64,000 nucleotides of DNA from JBMNGG01 sp050949705. Its GTDB lineage: Bacteria > Bacillota > Thermosediminibacteria > Thermosediminibacterales > Tepidanaerobacteraceae. The notes beneath the pieces are model-generated. The model worked only from the letters and a program-made list of their open reading frames with translations. It did not search any database and was not told the origin of the DNA. Positions 25,684 to 34,295 of this stretch are shown one piece after another (position 1 is the stretch's first letter; every line of letters begins with the position of its first letter). The position numbers and the translations under genes were made by a program. The stretch lies in assembly GCA_050949705.1 (NCBI GenBank), contig JBMNGG010000005.1, positions 1 through 64,000 on the forward strand. The letters run 5' to 3'.

Positions 25684-25965
25684 TAAAAAACCCCCCGCCT
25701 ACCTATGAAAGGGGCGAAGGATTCACGTTACCACCCTAATTTATTTATACCTCGCGGTACAAACCTCAATAGGTACAGGGCATTACACCCGATACCCGGC
25801 CTATTTAACGGAGGCCTATTTCCCTATTTGGGAAACCGACCAAGATTACTTTTGCTTTCACCTTGGCAGCTCCGAGATGATTTTCACAATAATTTTCAAG
25901 CATCGGCTTTCACCTCACCCGACTCTCTTTGGCTTTGAAAATAGTGCTACTCTTCTCTTCATAGC
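25684..25965 (-). promoter_or_regulatory. T-box riboswitch, probable isoleucine specifier
   Basis: A leader of about 280 nt ahead of ilvB copy 1. The T-box core GGGTGGTAACGTG is at 25724-25736, and a G-rich terminator arm followed by T6 is at 25684-25696. The stem I AG-bulge region AGAGAGTCGGG and GGTGAAAGCCGAT are present. In the specifier loop GAAAATCATCTCGGAG the codon most likely read is AUC (25879-25881), by alignment with the other T-box in this window. Uncharged tRNA-Ile binding would stabilise the antiterminator and allow transcription of ilvB-ilvE. Confidence 0.85.
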
Positions 25966-25987
25966 TTTTTTAAATATATTAGTAGAG

Positions 25988-26016
25988 ATTATATCATTTT
26001 GTAAGGAAAAACACAA
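25988..26016 (-). promoter_or_regulatory. Sigma-A promoter of ilvB-ilvE unit
   Basis: TTGTGT, 17 bases, TATAAT on the minus strand, directly upstream of the T-box and 32 bases after the leuB stop. It makes ilvB-ilvE a separate unit, though read-through from leuB is possible because no terminator is visible after leuB. Confidence 0.75.
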
Positions 26017-26047
26017 CTGCTAAAATGCAAATTTTCTATAAAAATAT

Positions 26048-27121
26048 CTAGCCAATATTGCTGCTAATAATATCTCCCATTTCCTTAGTTGAAATTACAG
26101 TCTTTGAATCTCCTTTAATATCTGCAGTCCTATATCCGGCATCAAGTGCCTTCTCCACTGCAAGAGTAATATCTTTTGCTGCTTCTTTTTCTCCAAAAGA
26201 ATATTCTAGCATCATTGCAGCAGACAAGATACAGGCAATGGGATTTGCCTTGCCTTTTCCCGCTACATCAGGCGCTGAGCCATGTATAGGTTCATAAAGA
26301 TATGGTTTACTAGAACCTAAACTGGCAGATGGCAGCATTCCAATAGAACCAGTAAGCACTGAAGCTTCATCACTTAAAATATCCCCAAAGGTATTTTCTG
26401 TTAAGATCACATCGAATTGTGCTGGATTTATAATAAGCTGCATTGAACAGTTGTCTACATACAAATGATTAACAGTCACTTCGGGGTAATCCTTAGCCAC
26501 ATCTTTAACTACTGTCCTCCATAATCGGGAAGTTTCTAGGACATTAGCTTTGTCTACAGAAGTAAGTCTGCCTTTTCTAGCTTTTGCGGCTTCAAAAGCA
26601 TGGCGAGCTACCCTTTCTATTTCTTCATAGGTATATTCCATAGTATCAAAAGCTCTTACTTTCTCTTTTGTCTTCTCTATACCCTTAGGCTTTCCAAAAT
26701 ATAGGCCTCCTGTTAACTCTCTTACAATCAATATATCCAGGTTATCTTGAATAATTTCTCTTTTTATGGGTGATGCATCAATCATGGCATTGAAGATGAA
26801 AATAGGTCTTAAATTTGCATAAAGCCCAAGGCTCTTTCTTAAACCTAGAATTGCCTGTTCCGGGCGAAGTTCTTTGGGCAATTCATCCCACTTGGGTCCT
26901 CCCACTGCCCCGAACAATATGGCATCAGAATCTTTACATAAATCTAATACTTCTTTTGTAAGGGGCCTTCCATAAGCATCTATGGAAGCCCCTCCTACAA
27001 TTCCTTCTAAAAACTCAAAGTTAAAATCATATTTTGTTTCTATAGCTTTTAAAACCTTAACCGTTTCGCTTATTATCTCGGTTCCTATACCATCCCCTGG
27101 AAGCAGAGCTATTTTATACAC
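26048..27121 (-). CDS. leuB: 3-isopropylmalate dehydrogenase
   Basis: 357 residues. It oxidises and decarboxylates 3-isopropylmalate with NAD in leucine synthesis. Typical motifs: LLPGDGIGTEII at the start, FGAVGGPKWDELP, VRELTGGLYFGKP, the NNPxQ-type loop, ENTFGDILSDEAS (metal Asp residues) and the adenosine-binding EPIHGSAPDVAGKGKANP. It overlaps leuD by 8 bases, so translation is coupled. It is the last gene of the long ilv-leu operon. Confidence 0.95.
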   Translation of the reverse strand: MYKIALLPGDGIGTEIISETVKVLKAIETKYDFNFEFLEGIVGGASIDAYGRPLTKEVLDLCKDSDAILFGAVGGPKWDELPKELRPEQAILGLRKSLGLYANLRPIFIFNAMIDASPIKREIIQDNLDILIVRELTGGLYFGKPKGIEKTKEKVRAFDTMEYTYEEIERVARHAFEAAKARKGRLTSVDKANVLETSRLWRTVVKDVAKDYPEVTVNHLYVDNCSMQLIINPAQFDVILTENTFGDILSDEASVLTGSIGMLPSASLGSSKPYLYEPIHGSAPDVAGKGKANPIACILSAAMMLEYSFGEKEAAKDITLAVEKALDAGYRTADIKGDSKTVISTKEMGDIISSNIG

Positions 27122-27611
27122 CTTTATCCTCCTTAACTGCGTAATTCAATAGCCCGCCTGCGTTAATGATTTCCTTAATAAAATCAGGAAAGGGCCTGGC
27201 TTTGAAATTTTCTCCTGTTGTTAAGTTTTTGATGATGCCTTTATCAGTATCGATGTTTAATTCATCACTGTTTTTTATCTTATTAATACCGTCACTAAAT
27301 TCTAAAATTGAAAGACCAATATTAATGGAATTTCGATAAAATATACGAGCAAAGGAAGAAGCTATAACACAACTGATACCAACAGCTTTAATGGCAATGG
27401 GGGCATGTTCACGAGAACTCCCACAACCGAAATTGTTTCCGGCAACAATGATATCTCCCTTTTTAACCTTTTTTGAAAACTCAGGATTGGCATCTTCTAA
27501 ACAATGTGCAGCCAATTCCTGTGGATCTGTGGTATTTAAATAGCGTGCAGGTATGATTACATCAGTGTCGATATTATCGCCAAAGGTCCATACCTTTCCT
27601 TCAATAATCAT
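27114..27611 (-). CDS. leuD: 3-isopropylmalate dehydratase, small subunit
   Basis: 165 residues, the short LeuD form common in Clostridia and Archaea. The swivel-domain motifs are FGDNIDTDVIIPARYL, GNNFGCGSSREHAP (substrate-binding Ser and His) and ASSFARIFYRNSINIGL. It forms isopropylmalate isomerase with LeuC. It overlaps leuC by 11 bases and leuB by 8 bases. Confidence 0.95.
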   Translation of the reverse strand: MIIEGKVWTFGDNIDTDVIIPARYLNTTDPQELAAHCLEDANPEFSKKVKKGDIIVAGNNFGCGSSREHAPIAIKAVGISCVIASSFARIFYRNSINIGLSILEFSDGINKIKNSDELNIDTDKGIIKNLTTGENFKARPFPDFIKEIINAGGLLNYAVKEDKGV

Positions 27612-28875
27612 TTTTAGACACCTCCCTGGGATGGGTTATTCTACCCCTTATTGCTGAAGCAGCAGCTACCGCAGGGCTGGAAAGATATACTTCACTTTCA
27701 GGATGACCCATCCTGCCAACAAAGTTCCTATTGGTAGTAGAAATAGCTCTTTCACCTTTGGCAAGAATACCCATGTAACCTCCCAAGCAAGGCCCACACG
27801 TTGGTGTACTGACAACAGCCCCAGCATCAATGAATGCTTCTGTAATTCCTTCTTTTATCATGTCCATATACACTTTCTGTGTAGCCGGGATTACTATTAG
27901 CCTGACATAAGGATGAACTTTGTTGCCTTTAATAACTTTGGCAGCCATTCTCATATCTTCTATACGACCATTAGTACAAGAACCTATTACTACTTGATCT
28001 ATTGTAATATTTTCCGCTTCATCCACATCTACAACATTTTCAGGAAGATGAGGTAGTGCAACTTTAGGTTGTATGTTTTCAACATTATAATCTATAGTTT
28101 TAGAATAAACAGCATCACTATCACTTTTATATATTTCATAAGCTCTGCTTGCTCTTTTACTTATATATTCCAAGGTTATTTCATCAGGTTCCATAATACC
28201 ATTTTTCCCTCCGGCTTCAATGGCCATGTTTGTCATTGTAAGCCTTTCATCTACAGTTAACTTTTTAAGAGCATCACCTGTAAATTCCATAGATTTATAT
28301 AAAGCACCATCTACTCCTATATGACCTATTGTATGCAAAATCAAATCTTTACCTGTAACCCAGGGATTTAATTCTCCGTGATAAATGAATTTTATTGTCT
28401 CTGGTACTTTAAACCAGCATTTACCTGTCATCATAGCAAAGGCTAAATCTGTAGAACCAACCCCTGTAGAAAAAGCTCCAATGGCACCATAAGTGCATGT
28501 ATGAGAATCAGCACCTATTACCAGTTCACCAGGAAGAACAATGCCCTGTTCAGGCAAAAGGGCGTGTTCTATTCCCATTCTTCCTACTTCATAGTAATGC
28601 TCTATTTGCTGCTCTTGAGCAAACTCCCTAAGTGATTTGCAAAGCTGGGCAGATTTTATATCTTTATTAGGTGCAAAATGGTCTGGAATCAAAGCAATCT
28701 TTTTATTGTCAAATACTTCTTTACCGCCGGCTTTTTTAAATTCTTCAATAGCTACAGGTCCTGTTATATCATTGGCCAGTGCCAGGTCTACATCTGCCAT
28801 GATAAGTTCCCCCGGCTCTACAAAATCTTTTCCTGAATGCTTTGCAAGAATTTTTTCAGTAATTGTCATTCCCAC
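27601..28875 (-). CDS. leuC: 3-isopropylmalate dehydratase, large subunit
   Basis: About 424 residues, a 4Fe-4S aconitase-family enzyme that isomerises 2- to 3-isopropylmalate. The cluster cysteines are in VIGSCTNGR (about residue 300) and TPTCGPCLGGYMG (about residues 359-362). GADSHTCTYGA and HSGKDFVEPGE are further family motifs. The length matches the LeuC subtype paired with short LeuD. GTG at 28875 is preferred, 8 bases after AGGGGG; an ATG lies 6 bases further in. Isomerase activity would need iron-sulfur assembly, which suits an anaerobe. Confidence 0.94.
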   Translation of the reverse strand: MGMTITEKILAKHSGKDFVEPGELIMADVDLALANDITGPVAIEEFKKAGGKEVFDNKKIALIPDHFAPNKDIKSAQLCKSLREFAQEQQIEHYYEVGRMGIEHALLPEQGIVLPGELVIGADSHTCTYGAIGAFSTGVGSTDLAFAMMTGKCWFKVPETIKFIYHGELNPWVTGKDLILHTIGHIGVDGALYKSMEFTGDALKKLTVDERLTMTNMAIEAGGKNGIMEPDEITLEYISKRASRAYEIYKSDSDAVYSKTIDYNVENIQPKVALPHLPENVVDVDEAENITIDQVVIGSCTNGRIEDMRMAAKVIKGNKVHPYVRLIVIPATQKVYMDMIKEGITEAFIDAGAVVSTPTCGPCLGGYMGILAKGERAISTTNRNFVGRMGHPESEVYLSSPAVAAASAIRGRITHPREVSKNDY

Positions 28876-28894
28876 TGGATTCACCCCCTAATAC

Positions 28895-30412
28895 TCAACT
28901 ATATCCATTATTTAATAAGGATTTATTCAGTGCATTAGTATATGCTAAAACGCTGGCTTCAACGATATCCGTAGACAAACCTCTTCCTATATACATTTTA
29001 CCTTCTTTTTCTACTTTTACGGTCACTTCACCTAGTGCATCTTTTCCCCCGGAAACTGATTTGATAGAGTAATCCACCAGGCGGCAATTCATATTACAGG
29101 CACGTTCTAATGCCTTATACACTGCATCGATAGGACCATCACCTGTTGCTGCCTCCTCGATGGTTTCTTCATTTATCTTAACTCTGACCGTAGCTGTAGC
29201 TATAGATTTGTTTCCAGTTGAAACTTGAAAACAATCTAATTCGATATGTTGAGGAAGTGTCATCACTTGATCCTGAACTATTGCTTCAATATCCCGATCA
29301 GATATTTCCTTTTTCCTATCAGCTAAGTCTTTAAAACGATCAAATGCTTTATTAAGTTCCTCCTGGGGCAAATCATATCCCAACTCTTTTAGCCTTTCAT
29401 CAAAGGCGTGTCTCCCTGAATGTTTGCCTAGAACAAGAGTATTGGCAGTAAGGCCAATAGATTGTGGTGTCATTATTTCATAAGTTGACTTTTCCGCAAG
29501 GACCCCATGTTGGTGTATTCCCGCTTCATGGGCAAAAGCATTTGCTCCCACAATGGCTTTATTAGGTTGTATAGATATACCTGTTAGAGTTGATACCATT
29601 TTACTGGTGCGATAAATATGTTTTGTGTCAATATTATGGTTTACATTGTAAATATCTTTACGGGTGTTTATTGCCATAACCACTTCTTCCAAAGATGCAT
29701 TGCCCGCTCTCTCTCCGAGACCATTTATGGCACATTCGACTTGGGTTGCACCACAAGATACAGCCTCTAAGGAATTAGCCACAGCCATCCCTAAATCATT
29801 ATGACAATGTACACTTACCTTTACTCTGTCGATTTCAGGTATTCTCTCCATGAGAGTTCTTATTAAGTTGCCAAACTCTCTGGGAGTTGTATAACCTACC
29901 GTATCAGGAACATTGATGACTGTTGCTCCTGCCTTGATTGCTGCAGAATAAAGTCTACATAAGAATTCTATGTCCGATCTTGATGCATCTTCTGCCGAAA
30001 ACTCAACATCTTCTACATAGCTTTTGGCCCTTTTTACTGCAGCCACTGCAGCTTCTAAAACCTCTTCCTCTGTCATTTTGAGTTTATATTTCATATGAAT
30101 AGGTGAAGAAGCTATAAATGTATGAATCCGAGGTCTTTCTGATGGTTTTAATGCCTCAGCCGCTCTGTCTATATCTTTAAAATTGGCTCTTGCCAAAGCC
30201 ACTATAGCAGGACCTTTTATATTTTCGGCAACAGTTTTAACTGCCTTAAAATCACCCTTTGATGCTATTGGGAAACCCGCTTCTATAGCATCAACTGATA
30301 GTTTTGCTAATTGACGAGCTATTTCAAGCTTTTCGAATGCATTTAATGATACCCCCGGAGTTTGTTCTCCATCTCGCAAAGTTGTATCAAATATTTCAAT
30401 TGTTCTGGGCAT
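28895..30412 (-). CDS. leuA: 2-isopropylmalate synthase
   Basis: 505 residues. It condenses 2-oxoisovalerate with acetyl-CoA, the committed step to leucine. The HMGL-like barrel starts FDTTLRDGEQTPGVSL (metal Asp), with VSVHCHNDLGMAVANS (two metal His) and NGLGERAGNASLEEVV. The C-terminal third is the LeuA allosteric domain (from about residue 385), where leucine usually feeds back. Re-citrate synthase and citramalate synthase are related, but the length and operon position favour LeuA. A small stem-loop region of 120 bases separates it from ilvC. Confidence 0.93.
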   Translation of the reverse strand: MPRTIEIFDTTLRDGEQTPGVSLNAFEKLEIARQLAKLSVDAIEAGFPIASKGDFKAVKTVAENIKGPAIVALARANFKDIDRAAEALKPSERPRIHTFIASSPIHMKYKLKMTEEEVLEAAVAAVKRAKSYVEDVEFSAEDASRSDIEFLCRLYSAAIKAGATVINVPDTVGYTTPREFGNLIRTLMERIPEIDRVKVSVHCHNDLGMAVANSLEAVSCGATQVECAINGLGERAGNASLEEVVMAINTRKDIYNVNHNIDTKHIYRTSKMVSTLTGISIQPNKAIVGANAFAHEAGIHQHGVLAEKSTYEIMTPQSIGLTANTLVLGKHSGRHAFDERLKELGYDLPQEELNKAFDRFKDLADRKKEISDRDIEAIVQDQVMTLPQHIELDCFQVSTGNKSIATATVRVKINEETIEEAATGDGPIDAVYKALERACNMNCRLVDYSIKSVSGGKDALGEVTVKVEKEGKMYIGRGLSTDIVEASVLAYTNALNKSLLNNGYS

Positions 30413-30531
30413 TTATTTTACCCCCTTTTCCTATTGTTTTAAGTTATGTTATTGCTTTTAGTTTTTATATTATAATTATTCTAATTAATCGGGGTAGGGG
30501 AAGGTGGCAAAATGCCTCCCCAAGTAATAAA

Positions 30532-31530
30532 TTATTGTTTTTTCTTAAGCCAGGGCATCATACTTCTTAATTGTTCTCCTACTTTTTCAATAGGATGTTC
30601 AGATTCTTTGGCCAGCATGGCTCTGTATACAGGTCTATTTGTCTGATTTTCCAGTATCCATTTCTTTGCAAATTCTCCTGTGACAATTTCATTAAGTACT
30701 TTTTTCATTTCTTTACGGGTCTCTTCGTTTACAATTCTTTTTCCAACAGTAAAATCTCCATATTTGGCGGTATCACTTACTGAATATCTCATCCAGCTAA
30801 GGCCACCTTCATATATGAGGTCAACTATTAGCTTCAGTTCATGCAAACACTCAAAATATGCAATTTCAGGTTGGAAACCCGCTTCAACCAGAGTTTCAAA
30901 TCCTGCTTTGATAAGTTCAGAAACTCCTCCGCACAGGACACATTGTTCCCCAAATAAATCAGTTTGTGTTTCCTCTGTAAATGTTGTCTCTATAACTCCA
31001 GCACGAGTTCCGCCTATTCCTTTTGCATAAGCCAATGCAATTTCCTTGGCTCTGCCAGAATAGTCCTGTTCTACTGCTACAAGGCAGGGAACTCCACCGC
31101 CTTCTTCGTATGTTCTTCTTACCAAATGACCAGGGCCTTTAGGTGCAATCATAAAGACATCAACAAAGTCCGGTGGTATAACCTGGCTGTAAACTATTGC
31201 GAAACCGTGAGCAAATGCAATAGCGTCACCTTTTTTCAGATATGGTTTTATCTCTTCCTCATATACTTTTCCTTGGATGTGATCAGGAATTAACATCATT
31301 ATAATATCTGCTTCTTTGGATGCTTCACTAACTGATTTTACTGTTAAACCAGCCTGTTCTGCAGTCTCCCAGGACTTACTGCCTTCATATAGACCTACAA
31401 CAACATTAATACCACTTTCTTTCAAATTTAAAGCATGCCCATGCCCTTGACTGCCATAGCCTATAATAGCCACAGTTTTTCCTTCCAGTAATTGTAAGTC
31501 TGCATCGTTGTCATAATACATTTTTGCCAT
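30532..31530 (-). CDS. ilvC: Ketol-acid reductoisomerase
   Basis: 332 residues, class I (short) form. It isomerises and reduces acetolactate or acetohydroxybutyrate. The nucleotide motif is IIGYGSQGHGHALNLKESG. The cofactor-specificity loop reads GLYEGSKSW, lacking the Arg usually seen in NADPH enzymes, so NADH use is possible. The metal residues are in FGEQCVLCGG (Asp/Glu region, preceded by TQTDLFGEQ) and FECLHELKLIVDL. ATG at 31530 is chosen, behind GAGG and 1 base after the ilvN stop. It is co-transcribed with ilvN and leuA. Confidence 0.95.
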   Translation of the reverse strand: MAKMYYDNDADLQLLEGKTVAIIGYGSQGHGHALNLKESGINVVVGLYEGSKSWETAEQAGLTVKSVSEASKEADIIMMLIPDHIQGKVYEEEIKPYLKKGDAIAFAHGFAIVYSQVIPPDFVDVFMIAPKGPGHLVRRTYEEGGGVPCLVAVEQDYSGRAKEIALAYAKGIGGTRAGVIETTFTEETQTDLFGEQCVLCGGVSELIKAGFETLVEAGFQPEIAYFECLHELKLIVDLIYEGGLSWMRYSVSDTAKYGDFTVGKRIVNEETRKEMKKVLNEIVTGEFAKKWILENQTNRPVYRAMLAKESEHPIEKVGEQLRSMMPWLKKKQ

Positions 31531-31531
31531 A

Positions 31532-32035
31532 TTAATCATCCTCCTCAATTTTTATTGTATTTGTTCCTCTATTTACGGCTATCACGCCGGTTCTAACTAA
31601 TTCTTTTATGCCAAATGGTTTTAGCAGCTCTTCGAAAGCTAAAACTTTTTCTTTATCGCCGGTTAATTCTATAGTCATTGATTTTCTACTGACATCAACT
31701 ATATTGGCTCTAAAGATCTCTGCTATCTGGATTATTTCAGACCTAATATGTGGTTCTGCATCAACTTTGATTAATACTAGTTCACGTGTTACCGAGTCTT
31801 CCGGAAGAATTTTGCTAACCTTTATAACATCAATTAATTTATTCAATTGTTTTTTTACTTGCTCTACTACATATTCATCCCCTTCTACGACGATGGTCAT
31901 ACGAGATATATCGGGGTTTTCAGTAGTTCCCACAGCTAGGCTGTCAATATTAAAGCCCCTGCGGCTAAATAAACCAGCAACTCTAGATAACACACCCGGA
32001 TGATTTTCCACTAGCACTGAAAGTGTTGTTTTCAT
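31532..32035 (-). CDS. ilvN: Acetolactate synthase, small (regulatory) subunit
   Basis: 167 residues. The N-terminal ACT domain (VLVENHPGVLSRVAGLFSRRGFNIDSL, seen as LVENHPGVLSRVAG and RRGFNIDSL) binds valine in this family. A second ACT-like domain fills the C-terminal half. It activates the catalytic subunit and confers feedback inhibition. It starts 3 bases after ilvB copy 2 and ends 1 base before ilvC, so the three genes are tightly coupled. Confidence 0.95.
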   Translation of the reverse strand: MKTTLSVLVENHPGVLSRVAGLFSRRGFNIDSLAVGTTENPDISRMTIVVEGDEYVVEQVKKQLNKLIDVIKVSKILPEDSVTRELVLIKVDAEPHIRSEIIQIAEIFRANIVDVSRKSMTIELTGDKEKVLAFEELLKPFGIKELVRTGVIAVNRGTNTIKIEEDD

Positions 32036-32037
32036 TT

Positions 32038-33696
32038 TTACCCTCCTATCATATCATTGATGGGAGAACCGTTTAGCACCATCGGATATACATTTTCGTC
32101 AATATCTACAATACACTCAAGAAAATACGGACCCTTTTCGGAGATCATATTATCAATTGCTGCAGAAATCTCTTGTCTACTACTTACCCTTGCTCCCTTT
32201 ATATTATAACTTTCTGCCAATTTGACAAAATCAGGCGCAAATCCAAAATGCACTTGATTATAACGTTTTTCGCAGTAGAATTCCTGAAGCTGCCGCACTA
32301 AACCTAAACCTTTATTATTGAACAATATTATTTTTATTGGAAGGTTATTCTCAACAGCTGTAGCCATTTCAGCAAGATTCATTTGGAAACTGCCGTCACC
32401 GCAAATATTTATAACCATTATGTCTTCTTTTGCAGCTTGAGCACCGATGGCTGCCGGAAGTCCGTATCCCATTGTACCAAGTCCACCTGAGGAAATAAAG
32501 GTGCGAGGTTTGATAAATTCATAATACTGTGCTGTCCACATTTGGTGACATCCAACTTCAGTAGTAATAATAGCCTTGCCTTTGGTCTTATTTGAAAGCT
32601 GCTTTATTACTTCTGCTGGATGAAGTTTTGAATGCTTTTCAAATGAAGTCTCTTCTTTTAAACCAGCAGCGTATTTACTCCAATCTGTATAACCATTTTG
32701 CTTGATACTTTTCGCAATTTCCCCTAAAACCTGTTTCACATCTCCGACAATGGGAATATGGGTTTCTACATTCTTGCCTATTTCAGCAGGGTCGATATCC
32801 ACATGGATTATTTTAGCATTAGGTCCAAAACCTTTAACACTTCCTGTTGTTCTATCAGCAAATCTAGCTCCTACTGCAATAATTAAATCCGATCCAGTGA
32901 GAACCTTATTAGCCCATGACATGCCATGCATGCCAATCATACCTATATGCAGTGGATGATTTGCTGGGAAGGCTCCAACCCCCATTAATGTAGTCACAAC
33001 AGGAATTTGTGCTTTTTCTGCCAAAGCCATCAATTCTTCTTCAGCGCCGGCAGTATTTACGCCTCCTCCTGTGCATATTACTGGGCGTTGAGATCCATTT
33101 ATTGCATCTGCCGCTCTCGAAATCTGTAGTGGATGACCGACAACATTTGGCTTATATCCTCTTAGATTTATGTCTTTAGGATAATTGAAATTAATCTTTT
33201 TATCTGCGATGTCCTTTGGTAAGTCAATCAAAACTGGTCCAGGTCTCCCAGTAGATGCAATATAAAATGCCTCTTTAATTATTCGAGGAATATCTTTTGC
33301 TTCTTTCACTAAATAATTATGCTTTGTAAAAGGTGCCGTAGCTCCAGTTATGTCTACCTCTTGAAAAACATCTCTACCTATCACGGCTGTAGATACTTGA
33401 CCTGTTATAGCTACAATTGGTATTGAATCCATATAAGCAGTTGCAATTCCTGTGACAAGATTAGTTGCTCCAGGACCCGATGTTGCTATACATACACCAA
33501 CCCTACCGGAAACTCGAGCATACCCACTAGCTGCATGTGCTGCTCCTTGCTCTGATCGTGTTAGAATATGTTTAATTTTGGAATCATTTAGAGCATCATA
33601 TACCGGGAGTATCGCACCTCCAGGATATCCAAAAACTAATTCCACTTTTTCAAGTTCCAATGATTTTACGAGCGCTTGCGCACCGCTTATTTTCAT
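32038..33696 (-). CDS. ilvB: Acetolactate synthase, large subunit (copy 2)
   Basis: About 552 residues. It has the same architecture as the copy at 23983-25662: catalytic Glu in TRSEQGAAHAASGYAR, ThDP site GDGSFQMNLAEM, and LFNNKGLGLVRQLQEF. It is paired with ilvN and therefore is the likely biosynthetic, feedback-regulated enzyme. The ATG at 33696 (ribosome site AAAGGTGG) is preferred over GTG at 33708. It is the first gene of the seven-gene ilv-leu operon and lies just after a ppGpp-type aptamer and a T-box. Confidence 0.95.
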   Translation of the reverse strand: MKISGAQALVKSLELEKVELVFGYPGGAILPVYDALNDSKIKHILTRSEQGAAHAASGYARVSGRVGVCIATSGPGATNLVTGIATAYMDSIPIVAITGQVSTAVIGRDVFQEVDITGATAPFTKHNYLVKEAKDIPRIIKEAFYIASTGRPGPVLIDLPKDIADKKINFNYPKDINLRGYKPNVVGHPLQISRAADAINGSQRPVICTGGGVNTAGAEEELMALAEKAQIPVVTTLMGVGAFPANHPLHIGMIGMHGMSWANKVLTGSDLIIAVGARFADRTTGSVKGFGPNAKIIHVDIDPAEIGKNVETHIPIVGDVKQVLGEIAKSIKQNGYTDWSKYAAGLKEETSFEKHSKLHPAEVIKQLSNKTKGKAIITTEVGCHQMWTAQYYEFIKPRTFISSGGLGTMGYGLPAAIGAQAAKEDIMVINICGDGSFQMNLAEMATAVENNLPIKIILFNNKGLGLVRQLQEFYCEKRYNQVHFGFAPDFVKLAESYNIKGARVSSRQEISAAIDNMISEKGPYFLECIVDIDENVYPMVLNGSPINDMIGG

Positions 33697-33732
33697 TTCT
33701 TGCACCACCTTTCGTAAATTTCTTTCATAAGT

Positions 33733-34000
33733 TTAAAAAAGTGAACCCCTCGCCTTGAGATAATATCTCAGGGACGAGGGGTTTATTCTCGTGGTACCAC
33801 CCTGTTTTGCCTATTTTTTAGTAGGCCTCAGGAAGTAGTTAACTACTTCATCGTAACGCAATAATGCGGCACCGAACTACTAATTTTTCATCCGGGCTGT
33901 TCAGGAGCGAGCGATAAATGAATGCAGTGGACCGGCTTTCACCTGCCCCGGCTCTCTTTGCCACTTTCTTCATAATCCTCTCCATCATTACAATTAAATA
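33733..34000 (-). promoter_or_regulatory. T-box riboswitch, probable leucine specifier
   Basis: A T-box leader ahead of ilvB copy 2. The T-box core GGGTGGTACCACG is at about 33790-33802, and stem I has AGAGAGCCGGGG and GGTGAAAGCCGG. In the specifier region (CGCTCGCTCCTGAACAGCC) the best alignment with the other T-box of this window puts CUC (Leu) at 33909-33911. The terminator is a long stem AACCCCTCG...CGAGGGGTT at about 33743-33780 followed by T6. It is the second of two control elements in this leader. Confidence 0.85.
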
Positions 34001-34021
34001 TATAAAGGTATTTTTTCTTAT

Positions 34022-34058
34022 AAAAAAACAGCAGTATTCCAATAGGAACCTGCCGCTG
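34022..34058 (-). terminator. Intrinsic terminator between the aptamer and the T-box
   Basis: GCAG-TTCC pairs with GGAA-CTGC around a 4-base loop, and TTTTTTT follows on the minus strand. It starts inside the 3' end of the ykkC-type aptamer, the usual arrangement for an expression platform in which ligand binding prevents the terminator from forming. Confidence 0.8.
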
Positions 34059-34153
34059 GAGACTTTTATTCTCACGGTGTTCTAAGGTAATACCTTAGAT
34101 TGTACCACTTGGTCACAGACGCCGATTTGGCCGGAACCCTAGGTACACTTCCT
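34051..34153 (-). promoter_or_regulatory. ykkC subtype-2 riboswitch aptamer, probably ppGpp class
   Basis: On the minus strand the conserved ykkC blocks appear in order: GGAAGTGTACCTAGGGTTCC, then GACCAAGTGGTACA, then ACACCGTGAGAATAAAAGTC and CAGCGGCAGG. The CCAAGTG block is the subtype-2 form; guanidine-I aptamers have CCGAGAG there. Subtype 2a RNAs bind ppGpp and are known upstream of branched-chain amino acid genes, which is the position here, while 2b (PRPP) RNAs precede purine genes. The ligand is therefore inferred from class and context. Its own terminator follows at 34022-34058. Confidence 0.8.
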
Positions 34154-34195
34154 AATAATAAAATAAGAAGTTTTTAATTTTAGGTGTTGCTATGT

Positions 34196-34223
34196 ATTCT
34201 ACCATGATTTTAAATAATGTCAA
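34196..34223 (-). promoter_or_regulatory. Sigma-A promoter of the ilv-leu operon
   Basis: TTGACA, 16 bases, TAGAAT on the minus strand, about 45 bases upstream of the aptamer. It lies after the pyk stop, with no clear pyk terminator between. Confidence 0.78.
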
Positions 34224-34295
34224 GAGCATTTTTATGATTTTTTATATATTTTTTAAGAAATTATTTTATAAGTTAAACTTTATATCTAACTTCTA

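Noticed and set aside
30413..30531. Attenuator or riboswitch between ilvC and leuA
   Set aside because: Only a modest G+C stem (GGGGAGGC ... TCCCC) is visible, without T-tract or known motif.
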